DNA of 64,000 nt from Allomyces arbusculus (Eukaryota; Blastocladiomycota; Blastocladiomycetes; Blastocladiales; Blastocladiaceae). The notes beneath the pieces are model-generated. The model was not told the origin of the DNA. It did no database searches and saw nothing but the letters and a program-made list of their open reading frames with translations. Location: contig JADHYV010000002.1 of NCBI GenBank assembly GCA_027604705.1, positions 62,001 through 126,000 of the forward strand. The letters are read 5' to 3'. Below, in pieces: positions 14,938 to 25,881 of this stretch (position 1 is the stretch's first letter; each line of letters opens with the position of its first letter). Made by a program: the position numbers and the translations under genes.

Positions 14938-16237
14938 CTAGACGCGCTTCTCCTTCTTCACCTTTTTGCGCTTCCGACTCACGGTCGAGTCGCCACCGAC
15001 GCTCCCAGTATCGCTGTCACGGTCACGCTTTGGACGCCGTTTCTTGCCCACAACCGACCCGGCGAGCGAAATGTCGGGCGTATCGCGTGGTCCACCTGCA
15101 ACGGCCTCGGATGCTGCCGCCTTTTCTGGTGGCGGCGTGGCCGGCTACAAACGGTATGGTAAGGTCAGGAACAACGCGCTGAGCAGTTTTCAATACAAGA
15201 GGCGTTTGAAATCGGCGCACCTTTTCGACGAGCGAGACGTGCTGCCGCTGCGCGCTCTGGTAGATGAGCATGTCGACGCGTTCCATGAACTGCGCGTTCA
15301 TCAAGTGCTCCTGCTGCTCGGGCGTCGGTTGCGCTATGGAACAGGAGTGTCAGCGATTCACGCAGTTCAGCGCTGGGAGAAGATCGAACAAAGACAAACC
15401 CTTTTTTGACTTCTTGGTCGCGCGCGACGTGGCCGACTTGGCCGTGGTTCCCGGGCCCTTGGATGCGGGCCCCTTGGTCGACGTGCCATCGCCCGCTCCC
15501 ACATCCGGTCCCGCTGTGGCTGTTGCTGTTTCCCACATGTACCCTTGCGCCGGGTGGAAGTGCACATGGTTGCTGAACGCCGAAAAGGCGTCGTTCATGG
15601 CGCTGAGAAAGTTGCGCTACCGGACGATCCGAATCAGTTGGTGTGCACGGTGGTGGCAAGCAGGCGAGCCGATACGGACCAGACGAAGGGTCAAGAGCGA
15701 GTACAAGTCGGGCGCCTGGTAGAGATCGCCCTGCAGGATGTAGTACCCGGCGAGCGGCGTGTACTGGGTCGGCGAGTGCTTGTAGTGCTTGAGAATGTGG
15801 AAATTTTGGCCCATCACGTCGTGGTACCAAATGCAGTACTCCGGGCCCGTCATTTTGCTGAGACCGAAAATTAAACGGGATGGTGAGCGACATGCTGGCG
15901 CAATCGACCAGCGCGAAAGGCGAGTGAAGTGCACCTGGTATCGAGCGACTCGCTCGCAATGGCACTGTACTGCGTTTGCATCTTGATGGTCTCGTTCAGG
16001 CACGCCTGGTCGTAGACGTCGGGTGCCAGCGAAATGTACTCGAGCGCGTGCTGCGGGGTCGGAATACCGCCACCATGAAACTAGCAAGATGAACGGCGAG
16101 CTCGCATGTCATTTTGATGTTCCCGACGTATTGTCCGCTCATTTTCGACAGTTTGCTTTAATTACCTCGAGAAACTGCGGAGCACGGAACACCAAGTCGG
16201 TGCGGTCCTCCTGCTCAGGCGCGTTCTTGTCGGCCAT
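14938..16237 (-). CDS. MED6: Mediator complex subunit 6
   Basis: Head-module subunit of Mediator, linking activators to RNA polymerase II. Six exons: 16237-16166, 16080-15935, 15857-15680, 15616-15400, 15333-15221, 15144-14938, 310 residues. Family blocks in order are DLVFRAPQFLE, PTPQHALEYISLAPDVYDQ, NETIKMQTQ, KMTGPEYCIWYHDVMGQNFH, HSPTQYTPLAGYYILQGDLY, QAPDLYSLLTLRL and FLSAMNDAFSAF. Exon 5 encodes a predicted helix (LMNAQFMERVDMLIYQSAQ), and exon 6 a Lys/Arg-rich tail ending KKVKKEKRV, a likely nuclear localisation signal. Each junction keeps frame. The start ATG is 72 bp before the first intron, and the protein begins MADKNAPEQ. Confidence 0.92.
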
Positions 16238-16885
16238 ACTTTTGTTTTGCTGATTTATTTGCTTGAGCGGGTTGCGGCAAGTTGGGTTCGCAGGAGATTG
16301 GGCAGTGCTGGCCAATAATCGAGGACCGTACGTCGTCGAGGCAGCGGGGACTCAAAATCGCGAAAACGGCAGAGTCGCTCGGGATCCAAGTCATTCATAA
16401 CCTAGGTTTCTGTCAGACACGGTCACGTCTGTATGAGCTGTGATCAAAGACTGCTCGCTGCCTCTGGTTCAGCTTCAGCTCCCCGAGCACGTCCCCGCGC
16501 CAAGGACTTCAAGACGAGAATTGGCCAACGTTGCTCTTGACCCTCTACTCCGTCCATCCACGCGGCAGCCTATTGACTGGTCGCAAACGCACTCGGCACC
16601 CCGTCTGGTCCCTCGCACCGAAAGCAACGCGTCGTCCAGTCTGCGGACCAGCCCTCGTCCTCACCAACGGCCCCGCTAGCCTCGGCGCGCGGCCCGTCAC
16701 CCTTGTACTCTCTTGCTCGACACGGCTCCGAATCCGTTGTCTCACGGACGAGAAGCCTCTGTCGCGACTGCTCTCGAATCAACTCGCGTGACAGAAAGGC
16801 ATCTTTCCCCACAGATTGGCCGCGGCAAGACGGTCCTGTCCACACCTGCGCGAGAACGTGCCGGACCGATCTCCGTCCATCCAGC
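16238..16885. promoter_or_regulatory. Divergent intergenic region MED6 / RA-PH kinase
   Basis: About 650 bp between divergent genes. Open frames exist but show no domain. No repeat or RNA gene recognised. Confidence 0.3.
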
Positions 16886-17394
16886 ATGTCGGGCCTTCCC
16901 GGGATCAGCCCGGCGGTGACGCGCGCTAATAAATTGGGTATGGTGACGGTGACGGCCCCTCATCCGTCCTGTTGGGAGATGTGAAACTCACGAATGGATC
17001 TCATAGCCGACAAGTTGGGCATCCAGAACCGCGCTGACCTCCAGGCCCTGCATCACCTCGTCGAAAATGGAGGCGAGGCGCCCGCACAGTTCCTGGTCCG
17101 TCCTTCGACCGCATTCCTCCACCTCTCCTGACTGGACACCCTGGCTGACAGTCGATTATCCATGGCCAGAAATCGTCGGCGGCCAAGCTGAGCAAGATTC
17201 AGAACAAGCTCGGCGAGAATGAGGCCGTCGAGTACGCTCTGGCATCGTCGTCGAGCATCGACCGGACCGACGCGGCGGTCAAGGCCATCAAGATCAAGAA
17301 GTCGGTGACGCACCGCCGCATTTCCGTTTCGCAGGAACTTCTCGACGATACGGCGCCCGACGCTGACGCTGATACGTCCGCCGTCGACGAGGAT

Positions 17395-17442
<48 letters not shown>

Positions 17443-19989
17443 GGGCTGCACGAGTCGAACAGTACTACGGGCATGAGATCATTGTCGAGCCGCGAGATTC
17501 GTGGAACCGGTAGCAGCAGTAGCGAGGAGACGTATGCGACGCTGCGTAAGCAGCCGCAACCGCAGCCGCAGCCGGCGCAGGGGCGCGATGACCTCGACAT
17601 CGAGGAACTGCGCGAGCGCCGGGCGACGACGGCGAACCATCATAAGCGCGTGCGCACTGGCAAACTGGCCAATTTCTTTGGTGCCGAAGAAGACAATGTC
17701 GGCGCGCTGCGTCGGATTGTCGACAAGTCGGACAAGGGCCGGTTCATGAGCGACGTACGTTCCCCCTCTCAGCCCATCAGCAAGCTGGGTTGCATTTTGA
17801 CCCCGCGATGGTTTCTGGATCATGTAGAAGCGGCAAGCGGTCCCGACGTTCCTGCTGCGCATCCATTTCGCCAACGCGACGCACATTATCGTCGCCATGC
17901 CTGTCGAGGCGACGGCACGCGACATGACGTGCCACGTTTTGCGCAAGCTTATGATCGGGGAAAACGAGGACCAATACGGGCTCTTTGTCGTCAACGGCAC
18001 TGGTTTGTACCCCGGCCATGGCAAATACCTGGGCCTCATATTCACGCGCTGCTCACCGTCTAGACAACCCGGCCATCAAGGACACCGACCGCGTCTACGA
18101 CATTGTGCGCGCCTGGAACAAGTCTGAGTACATTCTTTTCCGCCGCCGCGGCAAGTCGGACGGGATCGCCGCGCCTGAAATTGAGGATGCGCTCGACCTC
18201 GACGGTAAACTGCTCGGCAGCGATGGTGCCGCCGACGTGTCGTCGGCCGGGTCCAAGCAGCGCAAAGTGGCCAAGCTGGCCACTTTCTTTGGCGTCTCGA
18301 CCGACAACAAGCGGATCCAAGAGGACCAGGCCGAAATTGAGGAATTGCTCGGGATGCTCAACGACACGCTGGCCGCCGACGCGACCGACATGGCCGAGTC
18401 GTGGAAAAGGCGCGCGATCGCGGAAAACATGATCTTCAAGGAAGGGTGGCTCACCGTCGACGGGCCCGACATGGCTGCCGAGACGACGGCGTGGGTGAGT
18501 CTCGACAAGGGCACGTTGCACGTGCGGTACTGCGAGTCGCGCGAGTCGGCCGTCTCGCCGCGCGACCCGGTCCTGTCGACGCAGTTGTCGAATGTCGTGG
18601 CCATGGCGCCGAGCCCGGGCAAGTGCACGTTTGTCTTGACCAACAGCGAGACGCAGCAGGTCATGTACACGTTTGTGGCCGCTACCGTGCAGGACCGCGA
18701 CGACTGGATCCAGACGGTCAACAATGTTGCCGAGACCAAGGTCGCGTCCGGCAGCAACGGCGGGTTGAATACCGGCGAAATTAAGCGTTCAAGCTCGTCG
18801 CGGATGCGGTCCCGCTCGCAGCGCGCGACGATCGACGACTTTGAGTTCCACCGCGTGCTCGGCAAGGGCAAGTACGGGAAAGTGCTGCTGTGCTCGCACA
18901 AGGTGTCCAAGAAGGTGTTTGCGATTAAGGTCATTCAAAAGGATCCCGAGTCAGCTGATACCGCGCGCACTGAGTCAGAGATTTTGCGGTCGATCAAGCA
19001 CCCATTTATTGTCGGACTGCACTTTGCGTTTCAAAACCCGGAGCGTCTGTACCTAGTCATGGAGTACGTGAATGGTGGCGAGCTCTTCTTCCACTTGAGC
19101 CAGTCGGGCCGGTTCCCGGAAAAGCGCGCCAAGTTCTACGCAGCCGAGATTTTGCTTGCGCTGCAGTGCTTGCATGGCAAGGGCATTGTCTACCGCGACT
19201 TGAAACTCGAGAACATTTTGCTCGACAAGGGTACAACTCTATATCTTGCTTGACTGGTCGGAAGACTTGATCTCACGTTTTTTTACTGGCTCATCTCTTC
19301 AGACGGTCACATCAAGATTGCCGATTTCGGTCTGTCGCGCATCTCCACCAAGGGCGAGGGCGACCGGACGTTCTCCATGGCTGGCACACTCGAGTACTTC
19401 GGTACGCTCAGCTTACACACGGGCGACTGCGACGCCGGCCTGATCTTTGTCTTCTCGACGCTTAGCTCCCGAGGTGATTGAGGGCATCAACTACTCGTTC
19501 CCGGCCGACTGGTGGGCGTTTGGCGTGATCTTGTTCGGTGCGTCGTGGACATCCTCATCCCGTTGCGCCCCTCCCGCAGCAGCTGACCTTTTTGTTGGTC
19601 CGCTACCAATAGAACTGCTGTGCGGGTACCACCCGTTCTACAACCCGAACCCGGACATTCTCTACCAGCTGATTTTGCGCGCGCCACTCGAGTTCCCAAC
19701 CTTCATCGGCGTGCGTGCGGCCGAAGTGATTACGCGGCTGCTCGACCGCGACTACCGCAAGCGGCTCGGGTCCGGCAAGAACGGGTCGCGCGAGATTCAA
19801 CATCACGCGTTCTTCAAGGACGTCGATTGGGTGAAACTGTTCCGCAAGGAAGTGCCGCCGCCGTGGCGACCGGACTTGGCCGACGATTTCGACACTTCCT
19901 TCTTTGACAAGGAGTTTACGTCGGAGCAGATCGAGGAGGACGATCTCAGGGGTGCAAGTGGCGCCGTGACCGGGTTTGATGACGAGTGA
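16886..19989 (+). CDS. RA-PH-AGC protein kinase (Akt/RSK-like)
   Basis: Eight proposed exons (16886-16937, 17007-17095, 17170-17754, 17828-18002, 18064-19230, 19303-19401, 19466-19537, 19613-19989), 871 residues. Order: N-terminal helical region (KLGIQNRADLQALHHLV), poly-Ala tract, first KLANFFG motif, Ras-association-like fold (VPTFLLRIHFANATH to DIVRAWNKSEYILFRRR), second KLATFFG motif, PH domain (IFKEGWLTVDGP to VQDRDDWIQTVNN), then a full AGC kinase: VLGKGKYGKVLL, VFAIKVIQK, EYVNGGELFFHL, YRDLKLENILL, IADFGLSRI, GTLEYFAPEV. A short AGC tail has FDTSFFDKEFTSEQ. All catalytic residues are present. The kinase domain resembles Akt/S6K/RSK. Coupling of a Ras-like GTPase and phosphoinositides to phosphorylation is inferred. 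An alternative start is the ATG at 16994 without the first intron. Confidence 0.85.
17397..17446 (+). repeat. GGC triplet repeat coding for poly-Ala
   Basis: An almost pure GGC/GCG run within exon 3 of the RA-PH kinase gene encodes about 17 Ala in a row. It lies in a disordered stretch before the RA domain, so its length is probably variable. Confidence 0.85.
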
Positions 19990-20366
19990 GTGGGCGTGGG
20001 GCGGTGAGGGTGGAGACGGTGGGACTTGGCGAGGATGGTGCCTGGGACTGGAAGGGAGGGCAAGGGGATATATCGTGCAGCTGGCAATACAGATAACATC
20101 AGTTAGGGGCGACTATGCCCTGCACTTCTTGCCAGGAAGAACTCGTGCACCACGACACCGGTCCAGGCAATTTTCTCGGCCGCGATGCCAGGTTACGTGA
20201 AGTCCCGCTCAGTTCAGTATCTCACCCAACCTTCAGCAAGTGCGTTCATCTTGCGACACAGACCATGATGTATTCGTACAACTGAGGAAGGAACGGATGG
20301 AGTGCGAAAGAGCGAGGAATGGGATCTGGTGGAGGGAGAGTTGGATGCAAAAGTGAGGATGGCGAC

Positions 20367-20406
<40 letters not shown>

Positions 20407-20463
20407 GTGACGATGGTAGTGCCCAGAGCTCGACAAGTCCTCCACGCGTAGGTAGTCCCGACC
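19990..20463. other. Intergenic between convergent kinase and LPMO-like gene
   Basis: About 470 bp between two 3' ends. The only structure seen is the GAT microsatellite listed separately. Confidence 0.35.
20367..20407. repeat. (GAT)n microsatellite
   Basis: About 12-13 uninterrupted GAT units, ending in GGTGAC. It lies between two convergent genes, outside any supported exon. Confidence 0.9.
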
Positions 20464-21811
20464 TCACTTGGTCTCTTCGGTCTCGCTCGCACGCATCGCG
20501 CGGAACGGGATACCCATGCGCATCTCGGACACCCTCTTGTGTGCGGCCATGACGCGCGACTTGGCGTTGGCCACCACCTCCTTCAAGTCCCTCACGCTCT
20601 TGCCTAGCACCGGCAGCTGCACGGCCGGCATGCTTTTGGCCTGCGCTGGTACCGACGGCAGCGTCGAGGGACGCGAAACGGTGATCTTGGGCAGTGGTTG
20701 TGGCGGCGTGATGACCACGGATTGGGGCACAGGGACGGACTCGGCGGCCTTGGGGCGGGGCGCAAACTTGCTCGGCGGCGGTGTGGGAAGCGACATCGAG
20801 GGCTTTTTGGCCGAGGGTGCGCTCGATGGTGCGGCGCTCGGCGTCGCGGATTTTGCGGGGGACGCGGGTGCTGCTGGTGCCACTGTTGCTGCTGGTGCGG
20901 CCGGTGCCGCGGGAACTGCTGGTGCCGTGGACATGGCTGGTGCTGCTGGTGCGGCCGTTACAACTGGTGCGGCCGGTGCTGCGGGAGCCGCCGCGCCGCT
21001 CTCGAACCCGGTCGCACCGTTCCCCGACGATGCCGATGCCGCCGTCGCGGCGACCTTGATGTCGAAGCACGTCGAGTACTCTTCGCCGGCCGGGTTGCCA
21101 TCAAAGTTCCAGAACCATACGCACGCGTAGGACTCGCCATTGCGCCACCCGGCGGGCACCGTGAACGCGTCGCTGCAGTCGGTGAACGGGTCCTTTGGGT
21201 CCTTGCAGTTGGTGTTGAACCGCATCCGGCCGACCTCGAGAATTCCCGACACACTCGCGGGCTTGTCGAGGTCGCCGCGCAGCATGGTCTTGATCCCGCG
21301 CGGGAAACACAGGATGCGGATCGGGTTCGGGTTGGCAATGTGGCCGTTGGGCTTCCAGACGGTCGTGAGCGACTGGCCGGGCGTAGCGGTGGTCATCGGG
21401 AACTGATTCGTGTAGGCCGTCGGCGACGACTGGAAATAGGGTCGGAGATCGGTTAGATACGCGGAAAGGGGATGTCGTGATGCGCAGCGTGATGGACGGC
21501 GACGCGTGCCTGGCGCGCCGGATCGCACAGCGGCGTCGACGGGTTACGGTTGTCGATCCGCGACGTGTACAGCGCGTCCGTCTGGACGCCGAAGCCGCGG
21601 CCTGGGTAGCCCTACCGTTGAGAGCACGCCGTGTCAGTCGTCGGGCCGTCGTCAAACCGATGCGACGCGACGAAGCGGTACGAACACGCCCAAACCCGCG
21701 GCACTTGCCGTCAGGCGCCAAGTCGACGCAGTCGGCCCACGAGTGCGCGTGCACGAGCGCCGTCGCCAAGGCGGCTGCAAGCAAGAGCGTGGCGGGCACG
21801 GTCGAGAGCAT
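20464..21811 (-). CDS. Secreted LPMO-like protein with N-terminal His
   Basis: Three exons (21811-21686, 21611-21498, 21429-20464), 401 residues. A clear signal peptide (LSTVPATLLLAAALATALVHA) should be cleaved just before HSWADCVDL, leaving His as residue 1. This is the arrangement of copper histidine-brace enzymes (lytic polysaccharide monooxygenases). A second candidate ligand is in WKPNGHIANPNPIRI. The catalytic-domain end has DCSDAFTVPAGWRNGES and WFWNFDGNPAGEEYSTCFDI, like LPMO C-terminal strands with an aromatic axial residue. Paired Cys suggest disulphides. A long Ala/Pro linker and a basic C-terminal tail follow, with no carbohydrate-binding module recognised. The CAZy family, substrate and activity are unknown to me. 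The first intron's donor is less certain than the second's. Confidence 0.72.
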
Positions 21812-21840
21812 GATGATGATGATGATGATGGTGGTGGTGA
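21809..21840. repeat. CAT/CAC triplet run overlapping the LPMO-like start codon
   Basis: On the minus strand the sequence just before the ATG is a run of CAC then CAT triplets, the last of which includes the start codon. It would form the end of the 5' UTR. Confidence 0.8.
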
Positions 21841-22326
21841 AGTGAGAGGCTCAGATTCGAGCAAGAATAGGGGTCAGGTTGATCACGACCGTCGGTATGA
21901 TCGCGCTCAAGCGGGCAGTAAAGTGTGGAGCGGCGGTGCGCGTCGTTCGCCGCTGGAAATGATGCGATGAAATGGATGGCGAGAGTCGACCGGTGAAGGG
22001 AGGATGAGGAGCGACGGCAGGGAGCGGGGGTGCGACGGGTTTTATAGCAAGCGGCGCGGGTCGTGCTGCAGCTGCGTGCGGGCGCGCCCCTCGCCGTGGC
22101 GGCCGGCGTCGTTTGGTCGTCGGCGCGCGGTCGACATGGGCAGGCGGCCGAGCATCAGCAGCACGGCCGCCGACCCGCGTGTCATCGTTTGGTTGGGAGA
22201 CGTGCGTGGCGCCGACGACGCGGTCACGCCCACTTCCACCGCAACGTCGAGCTGCTCCACCTCACCATCGCCGGCCGAGTCCGACCACCTCGTTGTCGAT
22301 CACAACGACGCGCACCGACCACCACC
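21841..22326. promoter_or_regulatory. Divergent intergenic region LPMO-like / CAB4
   Basis: About 490 bp between divergent start codons. No TATA box or known operator recognised. Confidence 0.3.
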
Positions 22327-23354
22327 ATGGCACCCGGATCATCGCGACTTGCTGCATCGACTCAACTGCACGGCCGGGCCCTCATTGTCGCGCGCCGACC
22401 CGAAGAAGCGCGCGCGCTGTTGCCCCATCTCGACGCTCATGTCCCCGCTCTCGCGCGCATCGACGTTTACTTCGCCCCGCGCGAGCCTTTTGCCACGGTC
22501 GACGACACTGCACGCGCCGTTGCACGAATCTACGTCGAACTGGCCGCGCTCGCCATTGCGCACGACCGATTGGACCTTCAAGTCAACGTCCTGGTCGCGC
22601 CGCGCTGCGTGTCGCTCGTTACTTTGCTGCAGCCACCTGATCTCCGCGTCGTTGTTTCCCTTAACGAGAATGGGACGTCCCGCGTCGAATTGCTGCCTAC
22701 GGTGGAGCCCTTGACCGCGACTGCGCTCCTGAACGGGTCCGACTTAACCCCGCCACTCCCAGCACCCACACACGGCACCGTCGCGGTCGGCGGCACGTTT
22801 GATCACCTGCACCCGGGGCACAAGGCCTTGCTGACGGCCACTGTCCTCCACGCGGAGCACGACCTGATTGTGGGCCTCGTCGACGATGCACTCCTCGTGA
22901 ACAAGAAGCACTCGAGCGTGCTCGAGCCGTACGCCGAGCGGCACGCACAGCTCGTTTCTTTCCTGCAGCTGTTCGCTCCTGACTTGGCCGTTGAAGTTGT
23001 GCCGTTGCGTGACGCTTTTGGGCCCGCTGCGACGCGCGCTAAACTCGATGCGCTCGTGGCCACGGTCGAGACGCGCGATAATAGCGAAAAAGGTGCGCAG
23101 GTGGCCCACGAACTCCAGTCGCCCTTATCCACCCACTCACGACCACCGTTTGCCTGCTAGTCAACGGCATTCGCGCCGGCAACGGCCTCGGCCCGATCGA
23201 CATTGTGCTCATATCCGTGCTGTCGGGCACGTCCGACCAGGAAATGGACATGGCCAATAAGCTCAGCTCCACGCAGATTCGCGCGTGGTACGTCGCCAAG
23301 GCCGCGGCGGCAGCGGCGGCTCCGGTCCGCACCGTTAACGGTCTGGATCAGTGA
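22327..23354 (+). CDS. CAB4: Phosphopantetheine adenylyltransferase
   Basis: Adenylyltransferase of coenzyme A synthesis, converting 4'-phosphopantetheine plus ATP to dephospho-CoA. Two exons (22327-23092, 23161-23354; intron 68 bp), 319 residues. The N-terminal half is poorly conserved. The nucleotidyltransferase domain starts at VAVGGTFDHLHPGHKALL, with the HxGH catalytic motif as HPGH, then LIVGLVDDALLVNKK and EPYAERHAQLVSFL. The second exon supplies VNGIRAGNGLGPIDIVL and the LSSTQIRAW motif (ISSTxxR class). This is the single-function eukaryotic PPAT form; no dephospho-CoA kinase domain follows. The start ATG has a good context (ccaccATGg). Confidence 0.9.
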
Positions 23355-23796
23355 GGTGTTCTGACGCGCGCGAGTCCTTAAGTTGTATTGAGTACATAGC
23401 AAGCTAGACGCAGGAGGTTAACAGCGACGTTGACGACAGAGCGATGTCGTGTCGGTTTTTATGAATTTTTTTTTGAGCGCTGCTGCACGACAGTCTCCAC
23501 GAAACGTGACCGTTTGCCTGATCAGCAAAGTTCATGGCAACCTATTGCCTTCCTTACCCCGATCAACCCTTGTCAACATCGCTTCTTGCCGACCCGTTCT
23601 CGCTCTCGTTGTTCATTTGCGCATCAACAAACCGGCACTGAACGCAACCGGCAGCAGCACGGAGCAGCAGCGACCAACCGGACAGCACGACCACGAGCAC
23701 GCCGCCGCGCTCCATTCACCAGCGCATTCATCAGCGCAGGTTCCCCCTCGTCGAGCTCTGAGTGCCTGTTTTTCGAACAACAATCGACCATCAACC
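23355..23796. other. Intergenic: CAB4 3' flank and COX15 promoter
   Basis: About 440 bp, moderately AT-richer. A CATGGCAACC element (23531-23540) resembles half of an RFX X-box. Nothing else recognised. Confidence 0.3.
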
Positions 23797-25500
23797 ATGC
23801 AGCGCGTTGCCGCCGCTGTGCTACGCGGGGCCGCATCTGCGGCCTCGTCGTGGCCCGTGCGGTGCGCAACCATGGCGACCCCATTGCGCACCGCTGCGTC
23901 TTGTTCGTTCCCGACCACGACTACGCGCACGTTTGCATCGCTGGCGTCGCGCGCCGTCGCCCGCCCCATTCATTCGCACCAGGACACGCTGCGTTGTGCC
24001 GCCTTGCGGTGGAGCAAGCGGCTCCAATCGACTGTCGCTGCTGCCGCGGAGCCGACGCCTGCGGCGCTCTCGCACCCGGTCGTGGGCAAGTGGTTCCTGT
24101 TCTCGTCGTCGCTTGTATTTGGAATTGTGGTCGTGGGCGGTATCACGCGCTTGACCGAGTCGGGGCTGTCGATTACCGAGTGGAATGTGATCCGCGGGAT
24201 GAAATGGCCGTCGGGCGATGACGAGTGGGCCGTCGAGTTTGACAAGTACCAACAGTCGCCCGAGTACAAGCTGTACGTTTTGGGACGATGACGAGATTTG
24301 AAGTGGTGGAGAACCGAATGGGGAGCCAAAACTGACCGCATGGCCACTTTGATTGATCGCATTTTGCCAGGCTCAACCACAACATCTCGCTCGACGAGTT
24401 CAAGAACATCTTCTACTGGGAATGGTTCCACCGCAACCTCGGCCGCACGATTGGCATGGTTATGCTGGTCCCGACGATCTTCTTTACGTTCACGCGCCCT
24501 TCGGCTGCTCGGATTGCTCGCGCGATTGGTGCCTCGACGGTTGCTAAGGACTCGGTTGCACGGTGGATGGCGCCCGGTACGACCAAGGCTGCTTGGGCGT
24601 GTTGCGTGCTTGTTGGTTTCCAGGTACGCTTTACTCCCGCTTTCTTGATACATCGGCGTGACTCTCACCACCACTCTATTAATCGAATAGGGCGCCCTGG
24701 GCTGGTACATGGTCAAGTCGGGTCTCGAGCAGGATATTCTGGACACGCCCAACGCGACGCCGCGCGTGTCGCAGTACCGTCTCGCTGCACATCTCGGGTC
24801 GGCGTTTGTCATCTACGTGGTCGCGCTGTGGAACGGCATGCAAATTCTCGGCAACTGGAAGACACACGTCACCAACAACGGGATCAATGTTGACCGCGCC
24901 GCCGTGCGTGCACTTGCGGCCGACCAGCTCGTCAAGCTGCGCAAGTTTGCCAAGTCGTCGCACGTGGTCGCCGGTCTCGTGTTCCTGACGGCGCTCTCGG
25001 GCGCGTTTGTCGCTGGTCTTGACGCTGGGCTCGTCTACAACACGTGGCCGCTGATGGGCGACAACTTTATCCCACCGATGCACGAGCTCTTCCCGGCCAT
25101 CGTCACCTCGTCGTCCAACGGGCACGCGGTCATGGCGCGTACCGAAGGCGAGCCCGAAAAGATCACGCTTGCGCAACTGTTCCGCGATAACCGGTGGAAG
25201 AATGTGTTTGAGAACCAAGTGACGGTCCAGCTCGACCACCGGCTGTTGGCCTACACGACTTTTGCTGCAATTTCGGCCATGTGGTTGCGCTCGCGCGCGC
25301 TGCCGCTGCCACCGGCCGTGCGTGTCGCCGCGCACGGTGTCATGGGCTTTGCGGTCGCGCAGGTCACGCTCGGGATTGCGACGGTGCTCTACTTTGTCCC
25401 AATTCAGCTGGCGGCTGCGCACCAGGGCGGGTCGCTCGCGCTGCTGTCTTCGGCACTCTACCTGATGCACAAGACCAAGCACGCTATCCCACGCAAGTAA
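23797..25500 (+). CDS. COX15: Heme A synthase, mitochondrial (Cox15)
   Basis: Inner-membrane enzyme that oxidises heme O to heme A for cytochrome c oxidase. Three exons (23797-24272, 24371-24623, 24691-25500), 512 residues. A long Ser/Ala/Arg-rich presequence is followed by about eight hydrophobic segments. Family motifs: VVGGITRLTESGLSITEW, EFKNIFYWEWFHRNLGR, GALGWYMVKSGL, RLAAHLGSAFVIY, GAFVAGLDAGLVYNTWPLMG, VQLDHRLLAYTTF and QLAAAHQGGSLALL. The His residues in FHRNLGR, AAHLGS, LDHRLL and AAHQGG are the expected heme ligands. The ending is KHAIPRK. Introns of 98 and 67 bp keep frame. Confidence 0.97.
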
Positions 25501-25881
25501 AGCGAGAGCCGTGCTGGGCATGGGGTGTTGTGTGCTGGATTTTTTGGATTTTGTTAATTAGTTGACTGTAGGTAGGCTGGCTTGACAGCACAAAGATTTA
25601 AATCTTTTCTGGCTGGCAAACGGCTGCGATGATGGATGTGGCAGGCGATTGCCTGTTGTGCTCACGGGGACAAGAAAAGTGAAACGGTCATTTTTGCTGC
25701 AGTTTTTTCTCGTAGAGGTTTTTTTCGTTTTTTGGCCTGGCCAGCCGACCACCGTGTACACCACGGTCGCTGTTCAAGTGCCGACCCACCGACCGCGGTC
25801 GTTCTCCCTCCCTCCGCCGATTTTGTTCGTTGCACCTGCCACGAACCGGACCCATTCGAACCCCCCAAACCGAAAACCAAG
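25501..25881. promoter_or_regulatory. RPL21 promoter region
   Basis: 380 bp between COX15 and RPL21. T-rich tracts lie about 150-190 bp before the RPL21 start (25693-25736), as often seen in fungal ribosomal protein promoters. A small inverted repeat is at 25641-25656. Function inferred only. Confidence 0.35.
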
